From positions 1 through 20,371 of the IMG/VR virus record IMGVR_UViG_3300021962_000825: DNA of 20,371 nucleotides; one strand, given 5' to 3'. The position numbers and the translations under genes are program-made. Under the pieces are notes generated by a model. The model was not told the origin of the DNA and searched no databases. It worked only from the letters and a program-made list of their open reading frames with translations. The DNA is from a virus. Shown here piece after piece: positions 7,605 through 14,135 of this stretch. Positions within the stretch are counted from its first letter, which is position 1. Each line of letters starts with the position of its first letter.

Positions 7605-7765
7605 TTGGAATCAGTGTGTTCGATTAGTCTTTCCCAAAGAGCCTTTCTGTCAGCTTCGCACTCCTTGATTTTGCCGTACAAATACCAGACAGCAATGATG
7701 GTAAAAGCCATGGACAGACCCTGCCCAGCAGCTTGTTCAAGGACTTTGCTGATAAACTGTTCCAT
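7601..7765 (-). CDS. Small membrane protein, candidate BhlA/UviB-like holin
   Basis: This 54-residue protein starts two bases after the preceding stop. It has one membrane segment (about residues 17-32, SMAFTIIAVWYLYG) followed by a charged helical tail (KIKECEADRKALWERLIEH). A short N-terminal helix, one membrane span and a charged C-terminal helix is the layout of BhlA/UviB-type holin-like proteins. It is followed by a second membrane protein (ATGA overlap) and the endolysin, which supports a role in lysis. A spanin is less likely, since the periplasmic part would be too short. The holin role is inferred from topology and position. Confidence 0.65.
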   Translation of the reverse strand: MEQFISKVLEQAAGQGLSMAFTIIAVWYLYGKIKECEADRKALWERLIEHTDSK

Positions 7766-7767
7766 GC

Positions 7768-7914
7768 TTAGCGTTTCTTGGCTGTCTTTGCGGATGCCTT
7801 AAACGCTGCTGCCGTAGGAGCACCCTTGCTTCCCGGCTTGCGCATCTTTTCCTTGCTGCCAGCAGCGATACGAGCCTGCTTGGCGTTAATGTTGGCGTAG
7901 AGTCCCTTTTTCAT
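7768..7914 (-). CDS. Small basic protein (48 residues) of unknown function
   Basis: This short gene lies in the 2-base-spaced chain between the DUF6321-like gene and the first membrane protein. The product begins MKKGLYANINAKQARIAAGS and continues with KMRKPGSKGAPTAAAF, ending in a lysine- and alanine-rich helix. I recall near-identical 'KKGLYxNIxAKxxRIxxGSxEKMRKPGSKGAPT' proteins in many uncultured aquatic phages, often next to a DUF6321-like gene. About a quarter of the residues are lysine or arginine, so nucleic-acid binding is possible. No function is known to me. Confidence 0.75.
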   Translation of the reverse strand: MKKGLYANINAKQARIAAGSKEKMRKPGSKGAPTAAAFKASAKTAKKR

Positions 7915-7916
7915 AA

Positions 7917-8186
7917 TTAGCACTTCCAGCGTTTAAGGCTAGCAGCCTTGCGGGTTGGCCGGCCCTTCTCATCTTTCATTGGCCCTGGCATGCCACTCAT
8001 TCGAGCGCAGAACGACTTCTTTCGGCCGGCATCAGCCTTGGTCTTTGGATTCGGAGCAGGAGCCTTGAGCTTGCTTCCAGTGGCGGCATTGAGCTTAGCC
8101 CGGCCCTTGGCAGTCAGGCCAGCCCCCTTGGAGACAGGCAGCTTCTCGCCGCGGCCAACGGATAGTGAGGGAGTTTTCTTGGGCAT
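7917..8186 (-). CDS. Small basic protein resembling DUF6321
   Basis: I chose the ATG at 8186, one base after the upstream stop, giving 89 residues; longer forms would run into the preceding gene. The protein is very basic. It has the pattern SLSVGRGEKLPVSKGAGLTA, then KAPAPNPKT, then RRKSFCARMSG-like KKSFCARMSG and a closing ASLKRWKC. I recall this as the DUF6321 family of phage proteins, but could not check it. The cysteines in FCAR and RWKC are conserved in my memory of the family. Its charge suggests nucleic-acid contact, possibly inside the head. Function is unknown. Confidence 0.8.
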   Translation of the reverse strand: MPKKTPSLSVGRGEKLPVSKGAGLTAKGRAKLNAATGSKLKAPAPNPKTKADAGRKKSFCARMSGMPGPMKDEKGRPTRKAASLKRWKC

Positions 8187-8187
8187 A

Positions 8188-8379
8188 TTACTGAGCAGGA
8201 GGGATAAACTGCCCGTTAATGTAACTCCAGCCAATGCCTGCACCAGAGTCGCCTATTGGCTCAACGTAATAAGCTGGATCAACGTAATATCCTTCTGGAG
8301 GAGTCCATGGTGGCGGCACATCACAAGGAAGGCAGCTTGCAACAATGTTGGTAGCAGAATCAATAATTGCGTAGTTCAT
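8188..8379 (-). CDS. Small protein of unknown function after the fibre genes
   Basis: I chose the second methionine (MNYAIIDSATNIV) as the start, giving 63 residues and an 8-base gap. The first ATG at 8403 would overlap the fibre gene by 16 bases. The protein starts with a beta-strand pattern, then a proline-rich PPPWTPPEGYYVDP, and ends with GIGWSYINGQFIPP. This 'xWTPPEG ... GxGWxYxxGxFxPP' layout occurs in many small phage proteins next to fibre genes, some annotated as fibre-assembly or tail proteins. A fibre chaperone or tip role is possible but unproven. Confidence 0.75.
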   Translation of the reverse strand: MNYAIIDSATNIVASCLPCDVPPPWTPPEGYYVDPAYYVEPIGDSGAGIGWSYINGQFIPPAQ

Positions 8380-8387
8380 TGGTTTTA

Positions 8388-9569
8388 TTATTTGCCAACC
8401 CATCCAGTGTTGGTGGCAGTGCCAGATTCTTTAACAAAAAGCGAAGTGTTTGCCCCGCCAGAAAGATTTAGGTAAAGACTTCCGGGATTGGCTGTGACTG
8501 CGCCTTCAGGAGAACCTGAGCCAGCGCTGATTGTAGCGCTTAGAGTTAAGCCTGCGTTGTTGAGTTTAATCCCACCAGAATCAAGGTTGGTAGCCGCAGA
8601 AGCGTCTGCTGCTACACCAATGCCAACTCGGCCAGCAGCACTAATTACAAACGGAGTTGCATCAGGAGTTGTTGAATCCTCAACCTTTAGACAGTCCCCT
8701 GTTCCAAGATTGGTAATCCTAACAGCGGCGGCGGTGGAGGCGGTGTTGCTTAAGTCAACGCTGATGCCTGAACCTGTGCCGGTTACTCCTTGGGTAACAC
8801 CCAAGGCTGAACTGGGAAAATTTACTGAAATAATTTGAGATGCCGCAAACGAATTCTGGGCAACTGTAGACGCAGCAGGATAAGTGGCTCCGTTATTGCC
8901 TCTCCATGTTAAAACATGGGTGTTTGACATCCATATATCCCCCCCAACTGGAGTTGGATTAGTGTTTGCCCCTAAATTTAACGGAGCACTTGTGCCAGAA
9001 GGTCCAAGCACAAGCTTGCCGGTCATCGTGTCTCCGGACTTGAGCACCGTTGTGCCTCCTTGCGTAACCTTTGTAGAGGTCGTGCCAAAATCAGCGCCCA
9101 AAGAAATTGAGCCAGCTCCGTTTGTGACCACAATGCCATTGCCGGCAGTTAGCGCAGCCTTAGCCAGCGTGTTGCCTGTGCTGTTGCCAATAAGAAGCTG
9201 CCCATCTGTGTAGGATGTCTGGCCTGTGCCACCCTTGTCTACGGCTACAGTGTTGATCGTTGGGTTGGGATAAGTTCCCCCCAAATCCCCGCCTGCCGTG
9301 CCTGAAGGCGTGCGGCTGTCACTAAGACGCGCATCGTTACCTTCTGCTGCCGTGCCTGCCGTTGAGCCATACGATACAGCCAGCGTGCCAGAGCCAGTGA
9401 TGGTGCCACCAGACAGGCCAGTGCCTCCCGTAACGCTGGTAACCGTGCCGGCGTTCTTGACTAGGCTGCGAGCAATCTTTTTGGTAATGCCGCCTTGGTT
9501 AATAACCAGCACATCAACGTCATTGACGACTGTTGCCGGTGGCAGTTCGGAGATCTTAATGTTAGCCAT
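8388..9569 (-). CDS. Second tail fibre protein
   Basis: This 393-residue protein begins with ANIKISELPPAT and INQGGITKK, matching the N-terminal motif of the preceding 756-residue fibre, so both probably attach at the same kind of site or arose by duplication. Typical fibre elements follow: TVTSVTGGTGLSGGTITGSG, AEGNDARLSDSRTPSGT, GGDLGGTYPNPTINTVAV, and GTGQTSYTDGQLLIGNSTGN. A KSGDTMTGKL unit comes near the middle. The C-terminal third has AAGRVGIGV and short glycine/serine-rich beta segments, with no recognisable enzymatic tip. It lies 3 bases from the upstream gene and 8 bases from the next probable start. Receptor binding or a fibre-shaft role is inferred from composition and order. Confidence 0.85.
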   Translation of the reverse strand: MANIKISELPPATVVNDVDVLVINQGGITKKIARSLVKNAGTVTSVTGGTGLSGGTITGSGTLAVSYGSTAGTAAEGNDARLSDSRTPSGTAGGDLGGTYPNPTINTVAVDKGGTGQTSYTDGQLLIGNSTGNTLAKAALTAGNGIVVTNGAGSISLGADFGTTSTKVTQGGTTVLKSGDTMTGKLVLGPSGTSAPLNLGANTNPTPVGGDIWMSNTHVLTWRGNNGATYPAASTVAQNSFAASQIISVNFPSSALGVTQGVTGTGSGISVDLSNTASTAAAVRITNLGTGDCLKVEDSTTPDATPFVISAAGRVGIGVAADASAATNLDSGGIKLNNAGLTLSATISAGSGSPEGAVTANPGSLYLNLSGGANTSLFVKESGTATNTGWVGK

Positions 9570-9572
9570 AAA

Positions 9573-11843
9573 TTACGAATTAGAAAACGCAGCAGTAGCA
9601 ACATTAAACGAACTTGTGTAGCGCGCAAATCCTTTGGTCACACGGAACTCGTCTATTTTACCAGAAATTCCTTGTAGCCCAGCAATTGTTCCTGGAGCGC
9701 CAATAGCAAATGTGCTGGTTGTTGAAAAGTCTTTGCTGTTAGTAACATTTGCATCAAGAATGCCATTAATAAATGACTTAAACACTCCAGATACCCTAGT
9801 AAGAGCAACATGCGTCCATGTACTAAGAGGAATTGCAATTGCCCCACTGAAAATTGCTCCAATTCCTGCCTGAAATGCAAATGTTCCAGTTGCACTAATT
9901 GCTCCAGTGTAATTTGTTGCTAAAGATGCCGCTATATTTCCAAAAATATAGGATGAAGCATTGGCTCGATTAATCCAGAACTCAATCGTAAAATCACCTG
10001 TTCCAAACGCAAATGGAGTTCCATTCGTGCATGCAATATAACTACCGGCCGTTCCAGGCACTGACAGTGACGCAGTTCCAAACTTAAAGTCTGCCGTTGT
10101 TAAAACGGGATTTGCGTTGTTGGCCGTAAATGTCAGCGCACTCGGGCCATTGTCTGTAAAAACTTGAGTTCCATCTGTGCCATCAAGATGCAGCAACGCT
10201 GAAACTTGAGAGTAATTTGGATCAGTTCCAAGCAAACTACCCTCAATGTGCCATGTGTCAGAGGCAATCTTTGCTAGAATGTTGCTAAAATTTTGTCCTG
10301 CACTTGAAACTTGAGATGATGGTGAAAGAACGGTGACTCCGTTGGATGCCTGATAATTGATTCTTCCAACTCCTTTTTGAATCACATTTACAACTGAGCC
10401 AATAGGAATGGCAACAGAGGCATTTGTCGGAATGGTAAGATTAACTCCAGTTGCAGAGTTTACCGGATAAATCGTCTGTGCATCTGCAAGCGTCAATGTG
10501 CTGGACGCGGTCTTGTCAGCAACAACCGTGTAAAACGCCGATGAACTTGGAAGATATGTTGCAGCAACTTTGCTATCTGCGCCAAGCGGGCAAATGCCGT
10601 TTGCTACTCCAATCTGAGTCGTAGAAATTGCGCCAATCTGAACTGGCGTTGGGTAAACGTGTTGGTGATCCGCTCTGGCGGCAAATGCGCTGAGCCCAAC
10701 CACCGCACTCGTTGCCAAAGCGGCGGGAGCAGTCGTAGAAAGGCCGGCAATCTGGGCAGTAGTTAGCGCCGGGCAAGCTACTGTTGCCAGCGAAATAACG
10801 CGACCCTTGGCATCCGTAGAGATTACGGGAATTACTAGCGCACTGCCAACATTGCTCTGCGCCGTAGTAATTGCAGCCAAAGTCGGATTTGGATAAGCCC
10901 CTGTCAGGTCTCCACTAGCAGTTGCTGTTGCCCCCAGTGCTCCAACTTGAGCCGCGGTGGGAAACACATGTTGATGATCTGCACGGGCTGCAAATTCAGA
11001 AAGCCCAACAACTCCTGTTGTGGCAAGCGCAGCAGGAGCAGTCGTTGCAAGATCAGCGCCACCTGAAAAAGCTACGGAAGAAAGTGCAGTAACCTGGCCC
11101 TTGGCATTAATTGACAACACCGGAATCTGAGATGTGCTGCCAATGTTAATCTGGGCAGTAGTGATGTCAGCCAGCGCAATAGTGCCGCTCTCAATAATTG
11201 TGCCGCCAGACAAGCCGTCTCCCGCCGTAATGCTAGTCACTGTGCCACCGGCTTCGCTGCTGATTGTAACAGAGCCAAGGCTCGTCACACGGCCCTTGGC
11301 ATCAACAGAGATGACAGGAATGTTGGTGGCGTTGCCCACATTGTTTTGGGCAACCGTAATGGAAGCCAAAGCAGGATTTGGATAGTTCCCTGTTAAATCT
11401 CCACTTGCAACTGCCGTAGCGCCAAGGGCACCAACCTGAGCGGCAGTTGGAAGAACGTGCTGGTGGTCGGCCCTGGCTGCAAATGCAGAAACTCCAACAA
11501 CAGCAGATACTGCCAGCGCAGCAGGAGCAGACGTGGAAAGACCAGCAATTTGCTGAGTGGTTAGCGCAGGGTTGGCTGCTGTAGTCAAAGCGGTTACACG
11601 TCCCTTGGCATCAACTGTAAGCACCGGAATTACAAGACCAGAACCAACAGCGGTCTGCGCAGTCGTGACAGATGCCAGCGTTGGGTTCGGATAAGTGCCA
11701 GCCAGATCGCCACCAGCAGCGCCGGCCGGGTTGCGAAGAATAAGGCCGGTAACCTTTTTAGTAGCGCCACCTTGAACGATTGGAACCAGTTCTGTTCCGT
11801 CTACTGAAGTTGCCGCTGGAAGTGCAGAGATTTTGTCGCCCAT
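9573..11843 (-). CDS. Tail fibre with internal repeats and a LamG-like C-terminal domain
   Basis: This 756-residue protein is a probable receptor-binding fibre. Residues 4-31 (KISALPAATSVDG, then VQGGATKK) form an N-terminal motif shared with the next gene, probably the attachment end. Residues 41-410 carry repeated units: (G/S)GDLxGxYPNP at about 44, 147 and 310; DAKGRV-type strands at about 78, 181, 246 and 344; and AARADHQHV at 122, 285 and 388. The HxH elements recall iron-binding sites on the three-fold axis of phage T4 fibre gp37. Residues 544-750 look like a concanavalin A/LamG jelly roll (DFTIEFWINR, WTHVALTRVSGVFKSFINGI, KIDEFRVTKGFARYT), a sugar-binding fold. It starts one base after its neighbour without a Shine-Dalgarno. 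Fibre identity is secure; the receptor is unknown. Confidence 0.88.
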   Translation of the reverse strand: MGDKISALPAATSVDGTELVPIVQGGATKKVTGLILRNPAGAAGGDLAGTYPNPTLASVTTAQTAVGSGLVIPVLTVDAKGRVTALTTAANPALTTQQIAGLSTSAPAALAVSAVVGVSAFAARADHQHVLPTAAQVGALGATAVASGDLTGNYPNPALASITVAQNNVGNATNIPVISVDAKGRVTSLGSVTISSEAGGTVTSITAGDGLSGGTIIESGTIALADITTAQINIGSTSQIPVLSINAKGQVTALSSVAFSGGADLATTAPAALATTGVVGLSEFAARADHQHVFPTAAQVGALGATATASGDLTGAYPNPTLAAITTAQSNVGSALVIPVISTDAKGRVISLATVACPALTTAQIAGLSTTAPAALATSAVVGLSAFAARADHQHVYPTPVQIGAISTTQIGVANGICPLGADSKVAATYLPSSSAFYTVVADKTASSTLTLADAQTIYPVNSATGVNLTIPTNASVAIPIGSVVNVIQKGVGRINYQASNGVTVLSPSSQVSSAGQNFSNILAKIASDTWHIEGSLLGTDPNYSQVSALLHLDGTDGTQVFTDNGPSALTFTANNANPVLTTADFKFGTASLSVPGTAGSYIACTNGTPFAFGTGDFTIEFWINRANASSYIFGNIAASLATNYTGAISATGTFAFQAGIGAIFSGAIAIPLSTWTHVALTRVSGVFKSFINGILDANVTNSKDFSTTSTFAIGAPGTIAGLQGISGKIDEFRVTKGFARYTSSFNVATAAFSNS

Positions 11844-11844
11844 A

Positions 11845-12048
11845 TTAGCCTGTTGTCAGAATGTCGCCGCTTTCGGTTGTGAGTGTGAATCCAGCTTCAG
11901 TAGTAATCAAGTCTCCGCCAACAGATGAAATGGCAGTCTTCTTAAACTTGAAGGTTTGATTGCTACCAGAAACTTGGATTCTAGCAAAGTTTTTATTAAA
12001 TGCCTTTGCTGGATCTTGATTACGTTTCCTTATGAATTTGGTAATCAT
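11845..12048 (-). CDS. Small protein of unknown function before the fibre genes
   Basis: This 67-residue protein has a basic N-terminus (residues 1-25, rich in lysine, arginine and asparagine). The C-terminal half is a run of short similar beta-like units: DLITTEAGF, TLTTESGD and ILTTG. Such repeats suggest a small beta-solenoid or a strand that adds to another beta-structure. The stop is one base from the start of the large fibre gene (TAATATG), so co-expression is likely. It could be a small adaptor or fibre-associated protein; I do not recognise a family. Confidence 0.7.
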   Translation of the reverse strand: MITKFIRKRNQDPAKAFNKNFARIQVSGSNQTFKFKKTAISSVGGDLITTEAGFTLTTESGDILTTG

Positions 12049-12050
12049 GT

Positions 12051-13247
12051 CTAGTAAGTGTAAACCATGTTCATCCGCTGAATCTGGCCCTGCTGACGAA
12101 TTAACACGTCAATCTGCTGTTGCACAGCAAACTCAGCCATGCCTTCTAACGAATCGGCTTCAGTTGCACGGCCTTCTGAGCGCAGGAAGTCAGCGCTGAC
12201 AGCATTAACAAGATAGCTCTTAAAGCGAAAAGGCATTTCCATCAGCCTCCAAAAGTTGCTTGGATTAGCCGGCAACGTGCCGATGGGAGCTTGAAAATAA
12301 GCATTCCAAAAGTTACCAGCAACAGGAAGGTTCTTGTTGGGCGGGTTATACGCTGCACTTCCTTGATTTGGATCGTAGTAAACTTGTGATCCTGCCGAGT
12401 AGGCCAGCGTTGGGTCGTACCTTGTGCCAAACAAGAATGGCGCGGTTGCCCGGAGCAGCACAAACTTGGGATTAAAGTTTGCAAACCTAAGCACAAAAAG
12501 ATCCTGGCTTAGGATTTCTGTGGACACAGTTGTGTTCGTGTCCAAGTTAGGCATGTTTTCTACGATATAGGACTCAGCCCTATTGCGGCTAGTCTTGCGC
12601 GGATCACCTGTCCAGCAACCAATGGCCTGCCCGGCAACCACTGCAATCGGCTGCCTGTTGTTCACAAACTCCAGCGTAGAGCCGCTAATCGGAGTCCACT
12701 TTGGAGTACCCCATGGCATCTGCGCCGTCACCGTAGTGATGTACGGGTCCGTGGTCTCGTCGCCAACTGTGTACTCAAACGTGTACTGCTGAGCAGCAGC
12801 AGAAACTAGCTCGTCTTCTTCATTAAGAATAAAAAAAGGATTGATGACGTTGATGTACGAATCACCAATAGTGCCCTTTTGCCACGCCTGCTCAGAGAAG
12901 TCTCTCAAATAAACCCGCGGATAGTTTGGGGCCAACGTGATGACTACGGGAATTGTGTTCTCAGCGTTCTGAAAGTACAAAGGCTCCCCGTTTTCCTGAA
13001 GCAACTCATTCCCATTTTCAAGCAAAACAGGAATAGGAGCAGCCACAACATTAGAGATGGCTGTGCCCGGCCACAATTGCTGAATCTCCTGAATATCGGG
13101 CCAGTCTTCCCGGTCCCAAATCATGCTTAGCCGGCGGTTCGTGAAATCACGAATGGCAGCAAAGGACTTGTCATTTAGCGTATTTCTATCCAAGCCAATA
13201 AGCTGGCATGACTCTGCTAGAATTGCGCTAAATGGTACGGTCTTCAT
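12051..13247 (-). CDS. Probable head-tail adaptor with a carbohydrate-binding-like insertion
   Basis: This 398-residue protein probably forms the ring between portal and tail, like gp11-type adaptors of podoviruses. Helical segments at both ends (residues 6-50 and about 345-390, for example YLVNAVSADFLRSEGRATEA) look like the helical bundle of such adaptors, with a long beta-rich region between them. Residues 277-339 look like an inserted carbohydrate-binding module (CBM5/12-type): YDPTLAYSAGSQVYY, then a tryptophan-containing GNFWNAYFQAP and a closing NPSNFWRLME. These carry regularly spaced aromatics as in chitin-binding modules. It is coupled to the preceding gene by ATGA and followed after 2 bases by a 67-residue gene. 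Adaptor function is inferred from position and architecture; the insertion is a pattern match by eye. Confidence 0.7.
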   Translation of the reverse strand: MKTVPFSAILAESCQLIGLDRNTLNDKSFAAIRDFTNRRLSMIWDREDWPDIQEIQQLWPGTAISNVVAAPIPVLLENGNELLQENGEPLYFQNAENTIPVVITLAPNYPRVYLRDFSEQAWQKGTIGDSYINVINPFFILNEEDELVSAAAQQYTFEYTVGDETTDPYITTVTAQMPWGTPKWTPISGSTLEFVNNRQPIAVVAGQAIGCWTGDPRKTSRNRAESYIVENMPNLDTNTTVSTEILSQDLFVLRFANFNPKFVLLRATAPFLFGTRYDPTLAYSAGSQVYYDPNQGSAAYNPPNKNLPVAGNFWNAYFQAPIGTLPANPSNFWRLMEMPFRFKSYLVNAVSADFLRSEGRATEADSLEGMAEFAVQQQIDVLIRQQGQIQRMNMVYTY

Positions 13248-13564
13248 TTGCTAGGCGTCCACCCTACACTGATTTCCTTAACTCCGCCACTATTTACCTT
13301 GCACTCAGGATTGTCGCGCAGGAACTCATCCATAAATGCCTTGTCATTCCAGCAGCCGTATCCAAGCTTCTGCCCCCAAAAGTGGTAAGCAGTGCCGGGA
13401 ATAGTAGCAATCTTTTGACCCAGTCCCTCTACAGATTTGTGCCGCTCTTTGTTGAACTTGGCAATCTGCTTGGCCTCAACTTTGGCCTGCACCTTGTTTC
13501 GTTCCCAGCCTGCACGCAGCTCTTTCTCAAGCTGCCCAACCATGTTTTCAGGAATGCTGATCAT
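13244..13564 (-). CDS. Conserved-looking phage protein of unknown function
   Basis: This 106-residue protein overlaps both neighbours by four bases (ATGA at each end), so it is probably translationally coupled. The N-terminal half is a charged helix rich in lysine and glutamate (residues 10-45). The second half is compact and aromatic, with SYHFWGQ-like spacing in AYHFWGQKLGYGCWNDKAF and a closing GGVKEISVGW. I recall similar 'YHxWGQxLGYxCWxDK' proteins next to capsid and tail genes of aquatic phages, always without a known role. It could be a minor structural or head-completion protein; this is inference from position. Confidence 0.75.
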   Translation of the reverse strand: MISIPENMVGQLEKELRAGWERNKVQAKVEAKQIAKFNKERHKSVEGLGQKIATIPGTAYHFWGQKLGYGCWNDKAFMDEFLRDNPECKVNSGGVKEISVGWTPSK

Positions 13565-13797
13565 ACGCGAGCCATGAAAGTTGTGCCAGGACCAGGAACC
13601 AGAGGAAGCCTTCCGTTTGCGTCATAGATGCCACTGTAAGGGTTAATCGTATCCTCCGGCATGGCAGACCCATCTGTGCCCTCAGGGCCGCTGCTAGCGG
13701 GCTTCCTGTTGGCAAGAGCCACCAAGTTTGCCGGGGCCTGCACGCCGGTGTAGCGTTGAATCAGTTCTGGAATTATTGGTATTGGAAGTACAGTCAT
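13561..13797 (-). CDS. Small protein of unknown function, first gene after the hairpin gap
   Basis: This 78-residue protein begins right after a terminator-like T-run and has no Shine-Dalgarno sequence. The first 14 residues are hydrophobic and proline/isoleucine-rich (VLPIPIIPELI), which is not a convincing signal peptide. The rest is rich in glycine, proline and serine and probably flexible. Its stop overlaps the next start as ATGA. It lies between the capsid and head-tail adaptor genes, where minor head or connector proteins are common. I do not recognise it and assign no function. Confidence 0.65.
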   Translation of the reverse strand: MTVLPIPIIPELIQRYTGVQAPANLVALANRKPASSGPEGTDGSAMPEDTINPYSGIYDANGRLPLVPGPGTTFMARV

Positions 13798-13821
13798 AAA
13801 AAGTGACTGCTAACGGCAGTC
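13798..13821 (-). terminator. Terminator-like hairpin before the connector genes
   Basis: On the transcribed strand a 6-bp stem GACTGC/GCAGTC with a CGTTA loop (13821-13805) is followed by AC and then TTTTT (13802-13798). The next gene starts immediately at 13797. This is the arrangement of a weak Rho-independent terminator. Together with the hairpin array it could reduce transcription of tail genes relative to the capsid gene. The stem is short, so read-through is likely. Confidence 0.5.
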
Positions 13822-13870
13822 AGTCGGAATCTAGTTGGTTAAAGACTCAATGTTCTTCGTCTGGATGAAA

Positions 13871-14100
13871 GTGTGCCGTCTCTCCGGCTGTCACACCACT
13901 GCATCGACCGAGTATCCCGGTCCGTGCCGCCGGCATGGAGCCAGCATGGCAGGTGTCGCAAAACTAAAGAAATCGTCTCTCCGATTAGTCACACCACTTG
14001 TCAACCAGCCACATGGTGCTGGAAGCGCTTGACTCAATTTAGAGCCACAGGTGTCGCTCGACGCTATAATCTCCGTCTCTCCGGAGTGTCACGCCCATTG
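13871..14100 (-). repeat. Array of three repeated stem-loops with conserved GAGAGA loops
   Basis: The gene-free stretch after the capsid gene holds three copies of a motif read on the transcribed strand. Each has a box (GTGTGAC, or GCGTGAC in the first copy) followed by a short stem-loop with the same six-base loop GAGAGA. The loops are at 14076-14081, 13976-13981 and 13879-13884, spaced 100 and 97 bases apart. The stems differ between copies but remain paired: CTCCG/CGGAG, AATCG/CGATT and GCCG/CGGC. In the last copy a second helix GTGT/ACAC encloses the stem. A further box, GCGACACCTG, recurs at 14057-14048 and 13959-13950 and can pair in part with the GGTGT of the box. Conserved loop with compensating stem changes is what a selected RNA (or DNA) structure looks like. 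No long U-runs follow the loops. Function unknown. Confidence 0.75.
13925..13951 (-). other. Bulged 10-bp stem-loop inside the hairpin array
   Basis: On the transcribed strand TGCC-at-GCTGGC pairs with GCCGGC-GGCA around a five-base loop, giving ten pairs with a two-base bulge. One pair is G-U on the minus-strand RNA but would be an A-C mismatch on the plus strand, so the structure favours minus-strand RNA. The neighbouring repeat unit has a smaller stem-loop in the same general place (CCAGC/GCTGG, 14005-14022). Confidence 0.5.
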
Positions 14101-14119
14101 ACTCTTGGCGGCGTTCCCG

Positions 14120-14135
14120 ATCTCGCGTCCGAGAT
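14120..14135 (-). other. Stem-loop at the capsid gene stop codon
   Basis: A 6-bp stem (ATCTCG/CGAGAT) with a 4-base GACG loop begins at the last base of the capsid stop codon on the transcribed strand. No U-run follows. It is the first of a series of stem-loops filling the gap between the capsid gene and the next gene, and could protect the 3' end of capsid mRNA. Confidence 0.5.

Noticed and set aside
13893-13981. Tiny minus-strand frames within the hairpin gap (18-29 codons)
   Set aside because: They lack ribosome sites and run through the stem-loops, whose changes follow pairing rather than codon constraints.
13871-14100. Hairpin array as a CRISPR array
   Set aside because: The repeats are only partly alike, there are three of them at about 100-base spacing, and no cas gene is present.
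13871-14100. GAGAGA elements as T7-like promoters
   Set aside because: The GGAGAGA recalls the start of T7 promoters, but the bases between the box and the loop vary and pair with the other side. That fits a hairpin better than a linear promoter; no phage RNA polymerase is in the window. Not excluded, only disfavoured.
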